A DNA stretch of 64,000 nucleotides from Roseicyclus sediminis. Its GTDB lineage: Bacteria > Pseudomonadota > Alphaproteobacteria > Rhodobacterales > Rhodobacteraceae. The translations under genes were made by a program, and so were the position numbers. The notes below the pieces were generated by a model that worked only from the letters and a program-made list of their open reading frames with translations, did not search any database and had not been told where the DNA came from. Location: the NCBI RefSeq assembly GCF_025515305.1, contig NZ_JAOPHT010000006.1:62001-126000 (forward strand), given 5' to 3'. Below are positions 28,683 through 36,548 of this stretch, piece by piece. Position 1 is the stretch's first letter. Each line of letters begins with the position of its first letter.

Positions 28683-29696
28683 ATGAACGAGCGCAAGGGC
28701 CCGGTCCTGATCGAGATCGACGACGCCGCCGAGGCGCCACCAGCGCCGGCATCGGCCCCGCCGGTCGACACGGAGGCGCCGCCCGAGGGCCGTGCTATGC
28801 AGGTGGTGGCCACGCTCGGCCGCAAGCGGAAGGGCTCGGGCCTCGCGCGGTGGTTCTGGGGCGCGTTGACCGCGCTCCTGGGGTTCGTCCTGTCGGTGGC
28901 CGCCTGGGATTTCGCGACCGGGCTTCTCGCCGCCAACCCGATCCTGGGATGGACCGCGACGGCGCTTATCGGCCTCGTTCTCGTGACGCTCCTCCTGATC
29001 GCGCTGCGGGAACTGGCGGCGTTTTCGCGTCTTGGAAGGCTGGATGAGATACATCGCGACGCCGAGGCGGCACTGTCTTCGGGCGACCTGCGCGCCGCGC
29101 GGGCGGTGACCGACAAGCTCGGCACACTCTACCGCGGCCGGGCCGAGTTGCGGCTCGGCGCCAAGGAGATGGCCCGCCGCCGCGACGAGGTTTTCGATGC
29201 CGAGAGCCTCTTCGCGCTGGCCGAGGCCCGGCTCCTCGCCCCGCTCGACGCCATGGCCTCCCGCGAGGTCGAGGCCGCCGCCCGGCAGGTCGCCACCGTC
29301 ACCGCGATCGTGCCGCTCGCCTTCGCCGACGTGATCGCCGCGCTGACGTCCAACCTGCGCATGATCCGGCGGATCGCCGAGATCTATGGCGGGCGGGCGG
29401 GCACGCTCGGCGCCTGGCGGCTCACGCGGGCGGTGCTGACGCATCTCGTGGCGACCGGCGCCGTCGCGGTGGGCGACGATCTGATCGGCTCGGTCGCCGG
29501 CGGGTCGGTCCTCAGCCGGGTCTCGCGCCGCTTCGGCGAGGGCGTGGTGAACGGGGCGCTGACCGCGCGCGTCGGCGTCGCGGCGATGGAAGTCTGCCGC
29601 CCGCTGCCCTTCGGCCCGAAACGCCGGCCGAGCGTCACCGCGCTCGTGCGCCGCGCGCTGACGGGGCTTTTCGGAGGCAAGGCCGAGGATGGCTGA
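28683..29696 (+). CDS. YcjF-like membrane protein (TIGR01620/DUF697 family)
   Basis: 337 residues. A charged, proline- and alanine-rich N-terminal segment (about 1-50) is followed by two membrane helices between about 57 and 102 (ALTALLGFVLSVAAWDF, LIGLVLVTLLLIAL), then a helical domain with AVTDKLGTLYRGRAEL and a glycine-rich C-terminal part. It matches the YcjF/DUF697 family that always accompanies YcjX. Function unknown. It starts after GAAAGGAACCGAG, 82 bases from the ycjX stop. Confidence 0.85.
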   Translation: MNERKGPVLIEIDDAAEAPPAPASAPPVDTEAPPEGRAMQVVATLGRKRKGSGLARWFWGALTALLGFVLSVAAWDFATGLLAANPILGWTATALIGLVLVTLLLIALRELAAFSRLGRLDEIHRDAEAALSSGDLRAARAVTDKLGTLYRGRAELRLGAKEMARRRDEVFDAESLFALAEARLLAPLDAMASREVEAAARQVATVTAIVPLAFADVIAALTSNLRMIRRIAEIYGGRAGTLGAWRLTRAVLTHLVATGAVAVGDDLIGSVAGGSVLSRVSRRFGEGVVNGALTARVGVAAMEVCRPLPFGPKRRPSVTALVRRALTGLFGGKAEDG

Positions 29697-30414
29697 CCCG
29701 TTCCGCCACCACCCCGGCCTGCGGGACAAGATCAAACCCTTCGCCGAGTCGTTCTTCCGGACGGTCACAACGGACGTCATCCGCGAAATGGCCGAGGCAA
29801 GGGGCGGCCACGACACATTTCCCTTTCATCCGGACACCGTCCGCGAAGCGATCCGCGCAGAGGCGCTGAAGGGGCATGCGGGGGATCTGCTGGTCTTCGC
29901 CTACGGGTCCCTCATCTGGGACCCGGCGCTCGATTTCTGCGAGGTCCGCCGCGCCCATGCGCCCCAGCATGCACGGCGCTTCATCCTCGTCGACACCTAT
30001 GGCGGGCGGGGAACCGCGGAGAAGCCGGGCCTGATGGCCGCCCTCGACGACGGCGAAGGCTGCGACGGGCTGGTCTTCCGCATCGCGTCGGACAAGGTGG
30101 AGACGGAGACCGAAATCCTCTTTCGCCGCGAGATGATCGGGCCGGGCTACCTGGCCCGGTTCGTCCCGGTCCTCGTCGGCGGGCGGGAAGCCCGGGCGCT
30201 GACCTTTCTCGCCGACCACGAGGACCCGCTGATGCGGCCCGACATCAGCCGGGCCGAGCAGATCCGCTATCTCGCGTTGGGCGAGGGTTTCCTCGGCACC
30301 AGCGCCGACTACCTTCGCAACGTCGTGCGGCACCTGCACGAGATGGACATCCCGGACCCCGACCTCGACGCGCTCCTGGCGGAGACGGAAGCCGAGATCG
30401 CGCGGAACGCCTGA
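29689..30414 (+). CDS. glutathione-specific gamma-glutamylcyclotransferase (ChaC-like)
   Basis: 241 residues. The substrate-binding loop is FAYGSLIWDP (Y72-S74) and the catalytic glutamate is E148 in LFRREMIG, both diagnostic for ChaC. ChaC enzymes cleave glutathione to 5-oxoproline and Cys-Gly. It overlaps the preceding ycjF-like gene by 8 bases and is followed after 16 bases by the cNMP flavoprotein. The 5-oxoproline product could feed the 5-oxoprolinase encoded at 53304-56927 on the minus strand. Confidence 0.9.
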   Translation: MADPFRHHPGLRDKIKPFAESFFRTVTTDVIREMAEARGGHDTFPFHPDTVREAIRAEALKGHAGDLLVFAYGSLIWDPALDFCEVRRAHAPQHARRFILVDTYGGRGTAEKPGLMAALDDGEGCDGLVFRIASDKVETETEILFRREMIGPGYLARFVPVLVGGREARALTFLADHEDPLMRPDISRAEQIRYLALGEGFLGTSADYLRNVVRHLHEMDIPDPDLDALLAETEAEIARNA

Positions 30415-30430
30415 ACCCAGGGGCAAGACC

Positions 30431-32044
30431 ATGGAAACGCTCGCGCAGGACCTTCGGACAATGATCCGGACGCCGTTGACCGAGGCGCATGTCGCCGCCA
30501 TGCGGAAGGTCGGGCAGGTCGAAACGCTCGGCGCGGGCGAGGTGCTCTATCGCAGCGGCGACGTGCAGGAGAGGTTCATCTACGTCCTCGCGGGCGAGCT
30601 TGCCGCCACCGACCCGGTGACCGGCGAACGCTACGGCGAGGCAACGCTCGGCCCCGGACAGTTCTTCGGAGAGATCTCGTTGCTCTGGGGCGGCGCGCTG
30701 ATGCTGGGCGCGGTCGCCGTGCAGGATGCGGAGCTTCTGTGCGTGGACCGCGAGGTGATGCTGGACCTGATGCGGCGCTTGCCCGAGATGTCGGATATCG
30801 TCATCACCGTCTTCGCCGCGCGGCGGCGCAGGCTTCTTGAAAGCGGGCGGGCGAGCCTGACCCTGATCGGCGCCGAAAGTGACCGCGCGATCCGTGCCAT
30901 CGCGAGCTTCGCGGGGCGCAACCGCATTCCCTTCCGCTCGCTGACCCTCGACGAGGCAGAGGCGGAGGCTTTGGCGAATTCCTGCGAGATCGCCCCCAAC
31001 GCACCGGCCGTGATCTTCGGCAAGGACACCCCCATCCCCGACCCGAGCCCCCGCAAGATCGCCGCGAGGCTCGGGCTCGATCTCAGCTTCGACACCGACG
31101 AATGGCATGATGTTCTGATCGTGGGCGGGGGGCCGGCGGGCATCGCCGCCGCGGTCTATGCCGGGTCCGAGGGACTGTCTGGCCTCGTGCTCGAAGACCT
31201 CGCCATCGGCGGGCAGGCCGGCACGTCGAGCCGGATCGAGAACTACATGGGCTTTCCCACCGGCATCTCCGGCGCCGACCTGTGCTGGCGTGGCGAGGTG
31301 CAGGCGATGAAGTTCGGCACCCGCTTCGCCGTCCCGCGTCGCGCCGCGGCGCTGGAGAAGGTGGAAGGCGGATTCCGCGTGACGCTGGAAGACGGCGCGA
31401 GGACCTGCGCCCGCGCCATTGTGGTGGCCACGGGCGTGCAGTACCGCCGCCTGCCGCTCGACCGGCTGGCCCATTTCGAAAGCGCGGGCGTCTACTACGC
31501 AGCGACCGATGTCGAGGCGCGCTATTGCCGGGACAGCGAAGTGGCCGTGATCGGCGGCGGGAACTCTGCCGGTCAGGCCGCGATGTTCCTCGCCCGCACC
31601 GCGCGGCACGTTCATGTCCTGGTGCGGGGCGAGAGCCTCGCGGCGTCCATGTCGCACTACCTCTCCAGCCGTCTTGAGGCGCATCCGCGCATCACGATCC
31701 ACTACCGCACCGAGATGACCGCGCTGCACGGCGAGGACCAGCTCGAGGCGATCACCATCCGTGACAGGACCTCGGCGCAGGACTGGCGGCTCGGGACGTC
31801 GTCGGTCTTCGTCATGGTCGGCGCCGCGCCCAACACGGGATGGCTGTCCGGCCTCGCGGCGCTTGACGGGAAGGGCTTCGTTCTGACGGGGCCCGAGGTG
31901 GGCACGAACTCGGCCTACGAGACGTCGCATCCGGGCATCTTCGCGGTGGGCGACGTGCGGGCGGGCTCGGTCAAGCGCGTGGCGAGTGCGGTCGGCGAGG
32001 GATCGGTCGTCATCAGCCGCGTCTGGGATTTCCTGAACGGCTAA
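30431..32044 (+). CDS. cyclic-nucleotide-binding domain fused to thioredoxin-reductase-like flavoprotein
   Basis: 537 residues in three parts: a Crp-type cyclic-nucleotide-binding domain at about 20-130 (GEVLYRSGDVQERFIYVLAGEL), a short glutaredoxin/thioredoxin-like middle domain (about 140-215), and a thioredoxin-reductase-like two-dinucleotide-binding domain from about 225 (LIVGGGPAGIAAAVYAG; AVIGGGNSAGQAAMFLA near 371; GDVRAGSVKRVASAVGEG at the end). In real thioredoxin reductases a redox CxxC lies just before the second fold (YCATC); here the matching segment is YYAATDV, so both cysteines are missing. It may be a sensor-type or NAD(P)H oxidase-like protein; the physiological electron acceptor is unknown. 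No start problem: ATG after GGGGCAAGACC. Confidence 0.88.
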   Translation: METLAQDLRTMIRTPLTEAHVAAMRKVGQVETLGAGEVLYRSGDVQERFIYVLAGELAATDPVTGERYGEATLGPGQFFGEISLLWGGALMLGAVAVQDAELLCVDREVMLDLMRRLPEMSDIVITVFAARRRRLLESGRASLTLIGAESDRAIRAIASFAGRNRIPFRSLTLDEAEAEALANSCEIAPNAPAVIFGKDTPIPDPSPRKIAARLGLDLSFDTDEWHDVLIVGGGPAGIAAAVYAGSEGLSGLVLEDLAIGGQAGTSSRIENYMGFPTGISGADLCWRGEVQAMKFGTRFAVPRRAAALEKVEGGFRVTLEDGARTCARAIVVATGVQYRRLPLDRLAHFESAGVYYAATDVEARYCRDSEVAVIGGGNSAGQAAMFLARTARHVHVLVRGESLAASMSHYLSSRLEAHPRITIHYRTEMTALHGEDQLEAITIRDRTSAQDWRLGTSSVFVMVGAAPNTGWLSGLAALDGKGFVLTGPEVGTNSAYETSHPGIFAVGDVRAGSVKRVASAVGEGSVVISRVWDFLNG

Positions 32045-32166
32045 ACCGCGAAGCGCAGAACCAGGGGCCCGGGCGGCCGCCGGATTTGCGGATTGTCCGA
32101 TCCGCTTTCCGCCTCGAAAACGCTTCCCCCCTGACAAGCGCCGCGATCCGTGCCAGACCCGGGGGC

Positions 32167-33102
32167 ATGGCCCATGCCCCGACCCTCCACACTGCCGACC
32201 GGCCGCTTCTCGGCATCATGCTGATGCTGGGTTTCTGCCTGCTCATCCCGTTCTCGGATGCGCTGGCGAAGATACTCGGGGATACCCTCCCGCTCTGGCA
32301 GCTGATCGTCGTGCGCTACCTCGCGCAGGCGCTTCTGCTCCTGCCGCTGGCGCTGGCGGCGCGGGCCGCGCTGTTCCCGTCGGCGCGGGTCGCGCGGCTG
32401 ACGGTTATCCGCACCCTCCTGCAGATCGGCGGCCTCTCGATGATGTTCACCGCGCTGCGCTACCTGCCACTGGCGGACGCGGTCGCGATCGCCTTCGTGA
32501 TGCCCTTCATCATGCTGCTTCTCGGCCGCTTCGTCCTGAACGAGGAGGTGGGACCGCGACGCCTCGCGGCCTGCGCCGTGGGTTTCGTCGGCACGCTCAT
32601 GGTGGTGCAGCCGAGTTTCGCCGAGGTCGGGCCGGCCGCGCTCCTGCCGCTGGGTGTCGCGGTGATCTTCGCGCTCTTCATGCTGGTCACGCGCCAGATC
32701 GCCAAGGACATCACCCCGATCGCGCTGCAGGCCTCGAACGCGCTGATCGGACTGCCGATCCTCGCCGCGATCTACCTGCTGGCGCCGCTGTCCACGGGCG
32801 AGCCCCCGGTGATCGGCTGGGTCGCGCCCGAGGGTCCCGTGCTTTGGCTTCTGGTGGCGCTCGGCGTCACGGGCACGCTCGGGCACCTCCTCATGACGTG
32901 GTCGCTGCGCTTCGCGCCGTCTGCAACTCTGGCGCCGATGCAATACCTGGAGATCCCGGTCGCCACGCTCGTCGGTTTCCTGATCTTCGGCGATCTGCCC
33001 GACGGACTGGCGGCCGCGGGCATCATGGTGACCATCGCGGCGGGCCTCTACATCGTCATGCGCGAGCGCGCCATGTCACGGGCCGCACCACCGACCGCCT
33101 GA
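32167..33102 (+). CDS. DMT superfamily transporter (EamA-type)
   Basis: 311 residues with about 10 hydrophobic helices arranged as two EamA repeats (first about 20-150, second about 160-300). The start at 32167 (MAHAPTLHTADRP) follows GGGGGC; upstream in-frame sequence looks non-coding. Proteins of this kind export metabolites, often amino acids or drugs; the substrate here is unknown. It is on the same strand as the flavoprotein but separated by 122 bases. Confidence 0.85.
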   Translation: MAHAPTLHTADRPLLGIMLMLGFCLLIPFSDALAKILGDTLPLWQLIVVRYLAQALLLLPLALAARAALFPSARVARLTVIRTLLQIGGLSMMFTALRYLPLADAVAIAFVMPFIMLLLGRFVLNEEVGPRRLAACAVGFVGTLMVVQPSFAEVGPAALLPLGVAVIFALFMLVTRQIAKDITPIALQASNALIGLPILAAIYLLAPLSTGEPPVIGWVAPEGPVLWLLVALGVTGTLGHLLMTWSLRFAPSATLAPMQYLEIPVATLVGFLIFGDLPDGLAAAGIMVTIAAGLYIVMRERAMSRAAPPTA

Positions 33103-33246
33103 CCGCTTGATCCGACCCCGGCGGCCGCCGCTTCGGCCCGGCGCGACGTCAGCGTCATTGAACGCAGACACGCCACGCGCGAACACGGGCACGGACGGCG
33201 GGACGTCGCAGCGCGCCGGGAACCCTCCTTGCGGGCCTGGTCCCTC

Positions 33247-33275
33247 TTTACCCCGTCAGGCGGCGGGCCTATACC
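33247..33275 (+). promoter_or_regulatory. candidate promoter before the ileS leader
   Basis: TTTACC (33247-33252) and TATACC (33270-33275) are exactly 17 bases apart. A start point 7 bases after the -10 would fall at about 33282, directly before the ATG of the short leader ORF, making that ORF almost leaderless. A second possible promoter, TTGAGC (33359-33364) with TATTCC (33381-33386) at 16 bases, lies nearer ileS. Confidence 0.4.
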
Positions 33276-33282
33276 GCGTGCC

Positions 33283-33333
33283 ATGACGCACCGCCTTGCC
33301 ATCGTCATTCGAATTACCAACCCGGCGCTCTGA
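33283..33333 (+). CDS. possible Ile-codon leader peptide upstream of ileS
   Basis: A 16-codon ORF reading MTHRLAIVIRITNPAL and ending TGA. Three of 16 codons are isoleucine (residues 7, 9, 11), two of them ATT, which is uncommon in this GC-rich DNA. It begins just downstream of a plausible promoter and about 100 bases before ileS. The stop codon lies within the loop of a strong hairpin (33321-33349). Classic attenuators use a short peptide rich in the codons of the amino acid concerned, so this is a natural candidate for regulating ileS by charged tRNA-Ile. The ORF could be chance; a comparison with related genomes is needed. The 329-base gap 33103-33431 otherwise shows no gene. Confidence 0.4.
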   Translation: MTHRLAIVIRITNPAL

Positions 33334-33349
33334 CCCCTGAGCCGCCGGG
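33321..33349 (+). promoter_or_regulatory. hairpin over the stop codon of the ileS leader ORF
   Basis: The arm 33321-33330 (CCCGGCGCTC) pairs with 33339-33349 (GAGCCGCCGGG) with one bulged C, loop about 8 bases containing the leader stop codon. A weaker alternative stem GGTGC (33354-33358)/GCACC (33369-33373) follows and can extend through GGGA, using bases of the first stem's right arm. The two could be mutually exclusive, as in attenuation, but no T-run terminator is visible. Confidence 0.35.
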
Positions 33350-33431
33350 ACAAGGTGCTTGAGCTATCGCACCGCCCTGTTATTCCCCGAATACACTCTC
33401 CGGATACGAGACGAGCCAAGGAGCGCGGAAG

Positions 33432-36404
33432 ATGTGCGCCGAGAAGACCGACGGTGTCGACTACAAGGACACCCTGAACCTGCCGAAGACCGATTTCCCG
33501 ATGCGCGCGGGCCTGCCGCAGCGCGAGCCCGCGTGGCTGGAACGCTGGGAGAAGATCGGAGTGTACGACCGTCTGCGCGAGAAGGAGGGGCGGACGCCCT
33601 TCACGCTGCATGACGGCCCTCCCTATGCGAACGGGAACCTCCATATCGGCCACGCGCTGAACAAGACGATCAAGGACATCATCGTGCGCTCGCACCAGAT
33701 GATGGGCCATGACAGCCGCTACGTCCCCGGCTGGGACTGCCACGGCCTGCCGATCGAGTGGAAGATCGAGCAGCAGTACCGCGAGAAGGGCCAGGACAAG
33801 GACGCGGTCGACGTCGTCGAGTTCCGCCAGGAATGCCGCCGCTTCGCAGAACACTGGGTCGGCGTCCAGCGGGAGGAGTTCAAGCGCCTGGGCGTGACCG
33901 GGACCTGGGACGATCCCTACCTCACGATGGATTTCCACGCCGAGCGGGTGATCGCCGAGGAGTTCATGGTCTTTCTGATGAACGGCTCGCTCTACCAGGG
34001 CTCCAAGCCCGTGATGTGGTCGCCGGTGGAGAAGACCGCGCTGGCCGAGGCCGAGGTGGAGTATCACGACCGGCAGACGGACGCGGTCTGGGTGCCGTTC
34101 CGTGTGGTGCCCAAATCCGAGAAGATGGCGCTGCTGGACGACGAGCCGACGGCGTTCAACGAGTCGCTTCACGCGCTGACCGCAAGCGACCTCGACACGG
34201 CGCAGGTCATCATCTGGACCACCACGCCCTGGACCCTGCCGCAGAACCGGGCGATCTGCTTCGGCCCCGACATAGCCTATGGCCTTTACGAAATCACCGG
34301 CCGCCCCGAGGAATGCTGGGCGCGGATCGGCGACCGCTACCTGCTGGCCGACGCGCTGGCCGAGGAGGCGTTGGGTGCCATGCGGCTGGAGCCGTCGATG
34401 TACCGGCGCCTGCGCGACGTGACGGCGGAGGAACTGGGCGCGCTCAGCTGCGCGCATCCGCTGCGCGGCGCGGAGGGAGCGGAGGGCGAGTGGGACTTCG
34501 ACGTTCCGCTCTTCCCGGGCGACCACGTGACCGACGACGCGGGCACGGGCTTCGTTCACACGGCACCCTCGCACGGCGACGACGACTTCGAGATCGGGCG
34601 CCGTCACGGCCTGCCGATGACGCACAACATCCTCGACGACTCGTCGTTCCGGCCCGACCTGCCGTTCTTCGCGGGCGAACAGATCATCCGCGATAACGGC
34701 AAGCCGGGGAACGCCAACAAGGTCGTGATCGACAAACTGGTGGAGGTCGGCAAGCTTCTGGCCCGCAAGCGCATCACCATCTCCGACGCGCATTCCTGGC
34801 GCTCGAAGGCGCCCGTCATCCGCCTGAACCGCCCGCAGTGGTTCGCGGCCATCGACGTGGACCTGAAGGACGGCCGGGACCAGCACGGGCGCACGATCCG
34901 CGAGCGCGCGCTGACCTCGATCAACGAGCTGGTCAAGTTCACGCCCGTTTCCGGGCAGAACCGCCTCCGCTCGATGATGGAGACGAGGCCCGACTGGGTT
35001 CTGTCGCGGCAGCGCGCCTGGGGCGTGCCGCTGACCTGCTTCGTGAAGAAGGGCGCAATGCCCGGCGATGCGGACTTCCTGCTGCGCGATCCCAAGGTCA
35101 ACGCCCGCATCCTCGACGCCTTCGAGGCCGAAGGCGCGGACGCATGGTACAAGCCCGGCGCCAAGGAACGTTTCCTTGGAAACGACCACGACCCGGAGGC
35201 CTACGAACAGGTCTTCGACATCCTCGACGTGTGGTTCGACAGCGGCTCGACCCACGCCTTCGTGCTGCGTGACCGCGCGGACGGGACCGAGGACGGCATC
35301 GCGGATGTCTACATGGAAGGCACCGACCAGCATCGCGGGTGGTTCCACTCCTCGTTGCTGCAGGCCTGCGGCACCATCGGGCGCGCGCCCTACCGCAACG
35401 TGGTGACGCACGGTTTCACGCTGGACGAGAAGGGCATGAAGATGTCCAAGTCCATCGGCAACACCATCCTCCCGCAGGAGGTGGTGGACCAGTACGGCGC
35501 CGATATCCTGCGGCTGTGGGTGGCGCAGGCCGATTACACCGCGGATCAGCGGATCGGGCCCGAGATCCTCAAAGGCACCGCCGACAGCTACCGGCGGCTT
35601 CGCAACACGATGCGGTTCATGCTCGGCTCGCTTTCGGACTTCACCGAGAGCGACCGGGTCGAACCCGCGGAGATGCCCGAGCTGGAGCGCTGGGTGCTGC
35701 ATCGCCTCGCCGAGCTGGACCAGACCGTGCGCGAAGGCTACCGCGCCTTCGACTTCCAGGGTGTGTTCCAGTCGGTGTTCCAGTTCGCGACGACGGACCT
35801 GTCGGCCTTCTACTTCGACATCCGCAAGGACGCGCTCTACTGCGACGGGGACACGCCCCGGCGGCGGGCGGCGCGCACGGTGCTCGACATCCTGTTCCAC
35901 CGGCTGACGACCTGGCTCGCACCGATCCTCGTCTTCACGATGGAAGAGGTCTGGCTGGAACGCTTCCCCGGCGAGGACAGCTCCGTCCACCTGCAGGACA
36001 TCCCCGAGACGCCGGCAAACTGGCGCGACGAGGCGCTCGCGGCGAAATGGGCCGGCATCCGGAAGGTCCGGCGCGTGGTAACGGCGGCGCTGGAAATCCA
36101 GCGGCGCGACAAGGTCATCGGTGCCAGCCTCGAGGCAGCGCCGTTGGTGCAGATCGCCGATCCGGACCTCGCGCGCGTCGTGAAGGGCGTGGCGATGGAC
36201 GACATCTGCATCACGAGCGCCCTCAGCGTGATGGAGGGCGAGCCGCAGGACGACGCCTTCCGCCTGGACGATCCGGGCATCGGCGTGGTGTTCCATGCCG
36301 CGCAGGGTGAGAAATGCGCCCGGTGCTGGAAGATCCTGCCGGACGTCGGCAGCCATGCGCATGCCGATGTCTGCAGCCGCTGCGACGAGGCGCTGTCGAA
36401 CTGA
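33432..36404 (+). CDS. ileS: isoleucyl-tRNA synthetase
   Basis: 990 residues, a full class I synthetase charging tRNA-Ile in the cytosol. HIGH motif in NLHIGHALN (about 70), the editing CP1 domain in the middle (WTTTPWTLPQN, TAPSHGDDD), KMSKS in MKMSKSIGN (about 670), and a C-terminal zinc ribbon CARCWK...CSRCDE. The ATG at 33432 (MCAEKTDGVDYKDTLNLPKTDF) follows AAGGAGCGCGGAAG. The long open frame on the opposite strand is an artefact of base composition. Upstream lies the candidate Ile leader; downstream is a strong terminator. Confidence 0.97.
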   Translation: MCAEKTDGVDYKDTLNLPKTDFPMRAGLPQREPAWLERWEKIGVYDRLREKEGRTPFTLHDGPPYANGNLHIGHALNKTIKDIIVRSHQMMGHDSRYVPGWDCHGLPIEWKIEQQYREKGQDKDAVDVVEFRQECRRFAEHWVGVQREEFKRLGVTGTWDDPYLTMDFHAERVIAEEFMVFLMNGSLYQGSKPVMWSPVEKTALAEAEVEYHDRQTDAVWVPFRVVPKSEKMALLDDEPTAFNESLHALTASDLDTAQVIIWTTTPWTLPQNRAICFGPDIAYGLYEITGRPEECWARIGDRYLLADALAEEALGAMRLEPSMYRRLRDVTAEELGALSCAHPLRGAEGAEGEWDFDVPLFPGDHVTDDAGTGFVHTAPSHGDDDFEIGRRHGLPMTHNILDDSSFRPDLPFFAGEQIIRDNGKPGNANKVVIDKLVEVGKLLARKRITISDAHSWRSKAPVIRLNRPQWFAAIDVDLKDGRDQHGRTIRERALTSINELVKFTPVSGQNRLRSMMETRPDWVLSRQRAWGVPLTCFVKKGAMPGDADFLLRDPKVNARILDAFEAEGADAWYKPGAKERFLGNDHDPEAYEQVFDILDVWFDSGSTHAFVLRDRADGTEDGIADVYMEGTDQHRGWFHSSLLQACGTIGRAPYRNVVTHGFTLDEKGMKMSKSIGNTILPQEVVDQYGADILRLWVAQADYTADQRIGPEILKGTADSYRRLRNTMRFMLGSLSDFTESDRVEPAEMPELERWVLHRLAELDQTVREGYRAFDFQGVFQSVFQFATTDLSAFYFDIRKDALYCDGDTPRRRAARTVLDILFHRLTTWLAPILVFTMEEVWLERFPGEDSSVHLQDIPETPANWRDEALAAKWAGIRKVRRVVTAALEIQRRDKVIGASLEAAPLVQIADPDLARVVKGVAMDDICITSALSVMEGEPQDDAFRLDDPGIGVVFHAAQGEKCARCWKILPDVGSHAHADVCSRCDEALSN

Positions 36405-36410
36405 ATGCGC

Positions 36411-36444
36411 AGGGGCCGGACCTGGAAACGGGTCCGGCCCCTTT
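36411..36444 (+). terminator. Rho-independent terminator after ileS
   Basis: A 12-base stem (AGGGGCCGGACC at 36411-36422 pairing with GGTCCGGCCCCT at 36431-36442) begins 6 bases after the ileS stop and is followed by TTT and then GCGTTCGTTC. The stem is strong; the T-run is short. Confidence 0.8.
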
Positions 36445-36448
36445 GCGT

Positions 36449-36469
36449 TCGTTCTTTCAAGAAGAACGA
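36449..36469. promoter_or_regulatory. inverted repeat upstream of sbtA
   Basis: Perfect 8-base arms TCGTTCTT and AAGAACGA separated by 5 bases, about 80 bases before sbtA in an unusually AT-rich stretch. The shape fits a LysR-type operator (inner T-N11-A), such as CbbR/CcmR-type regulators of inorganic carbon genes in other bacteria; the regulator is not in the window. It could instead be a second termination hairpin for ileS. Confidence 0.4.
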
Positions 36470-36516
36470 TATCCCATTTAACTTCTATTTTATTTTCACA
36501 CCCGGATGACGCAAAT

Positions 36517-36541
36517 CCCCGTGCAGGGTTCAAGCACGGGG
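36517..36541 (+). promoter_or_regulatory. leader hairpin covering the sbtA ribosome binding site
   Basis: CCCCGTGC (36517-36524) pairs perfectly with GCACGGGG (36534-36541). The only purine-rich stretch before the sbtA ATG (36549) is GGGGTG at 36538-36543, that is, in the right arm. Folding would hide the ribosome binding site, suggesting translational control or an RNA thermometer/switch-like element; inference. Confidence 0.45.
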
Positions 36542-36548
36542 TGACATC

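Noticed and set aside
28597-28686. A 29-codon ORF overlapping the ycjX stop (MTRLLSGAGG...)
   Set aside because: Short, unremarkable composition, no ribosome binding site independent of ycjX, no recognised family; a chance frame is more likely, though translational coupling cannot be excluded.
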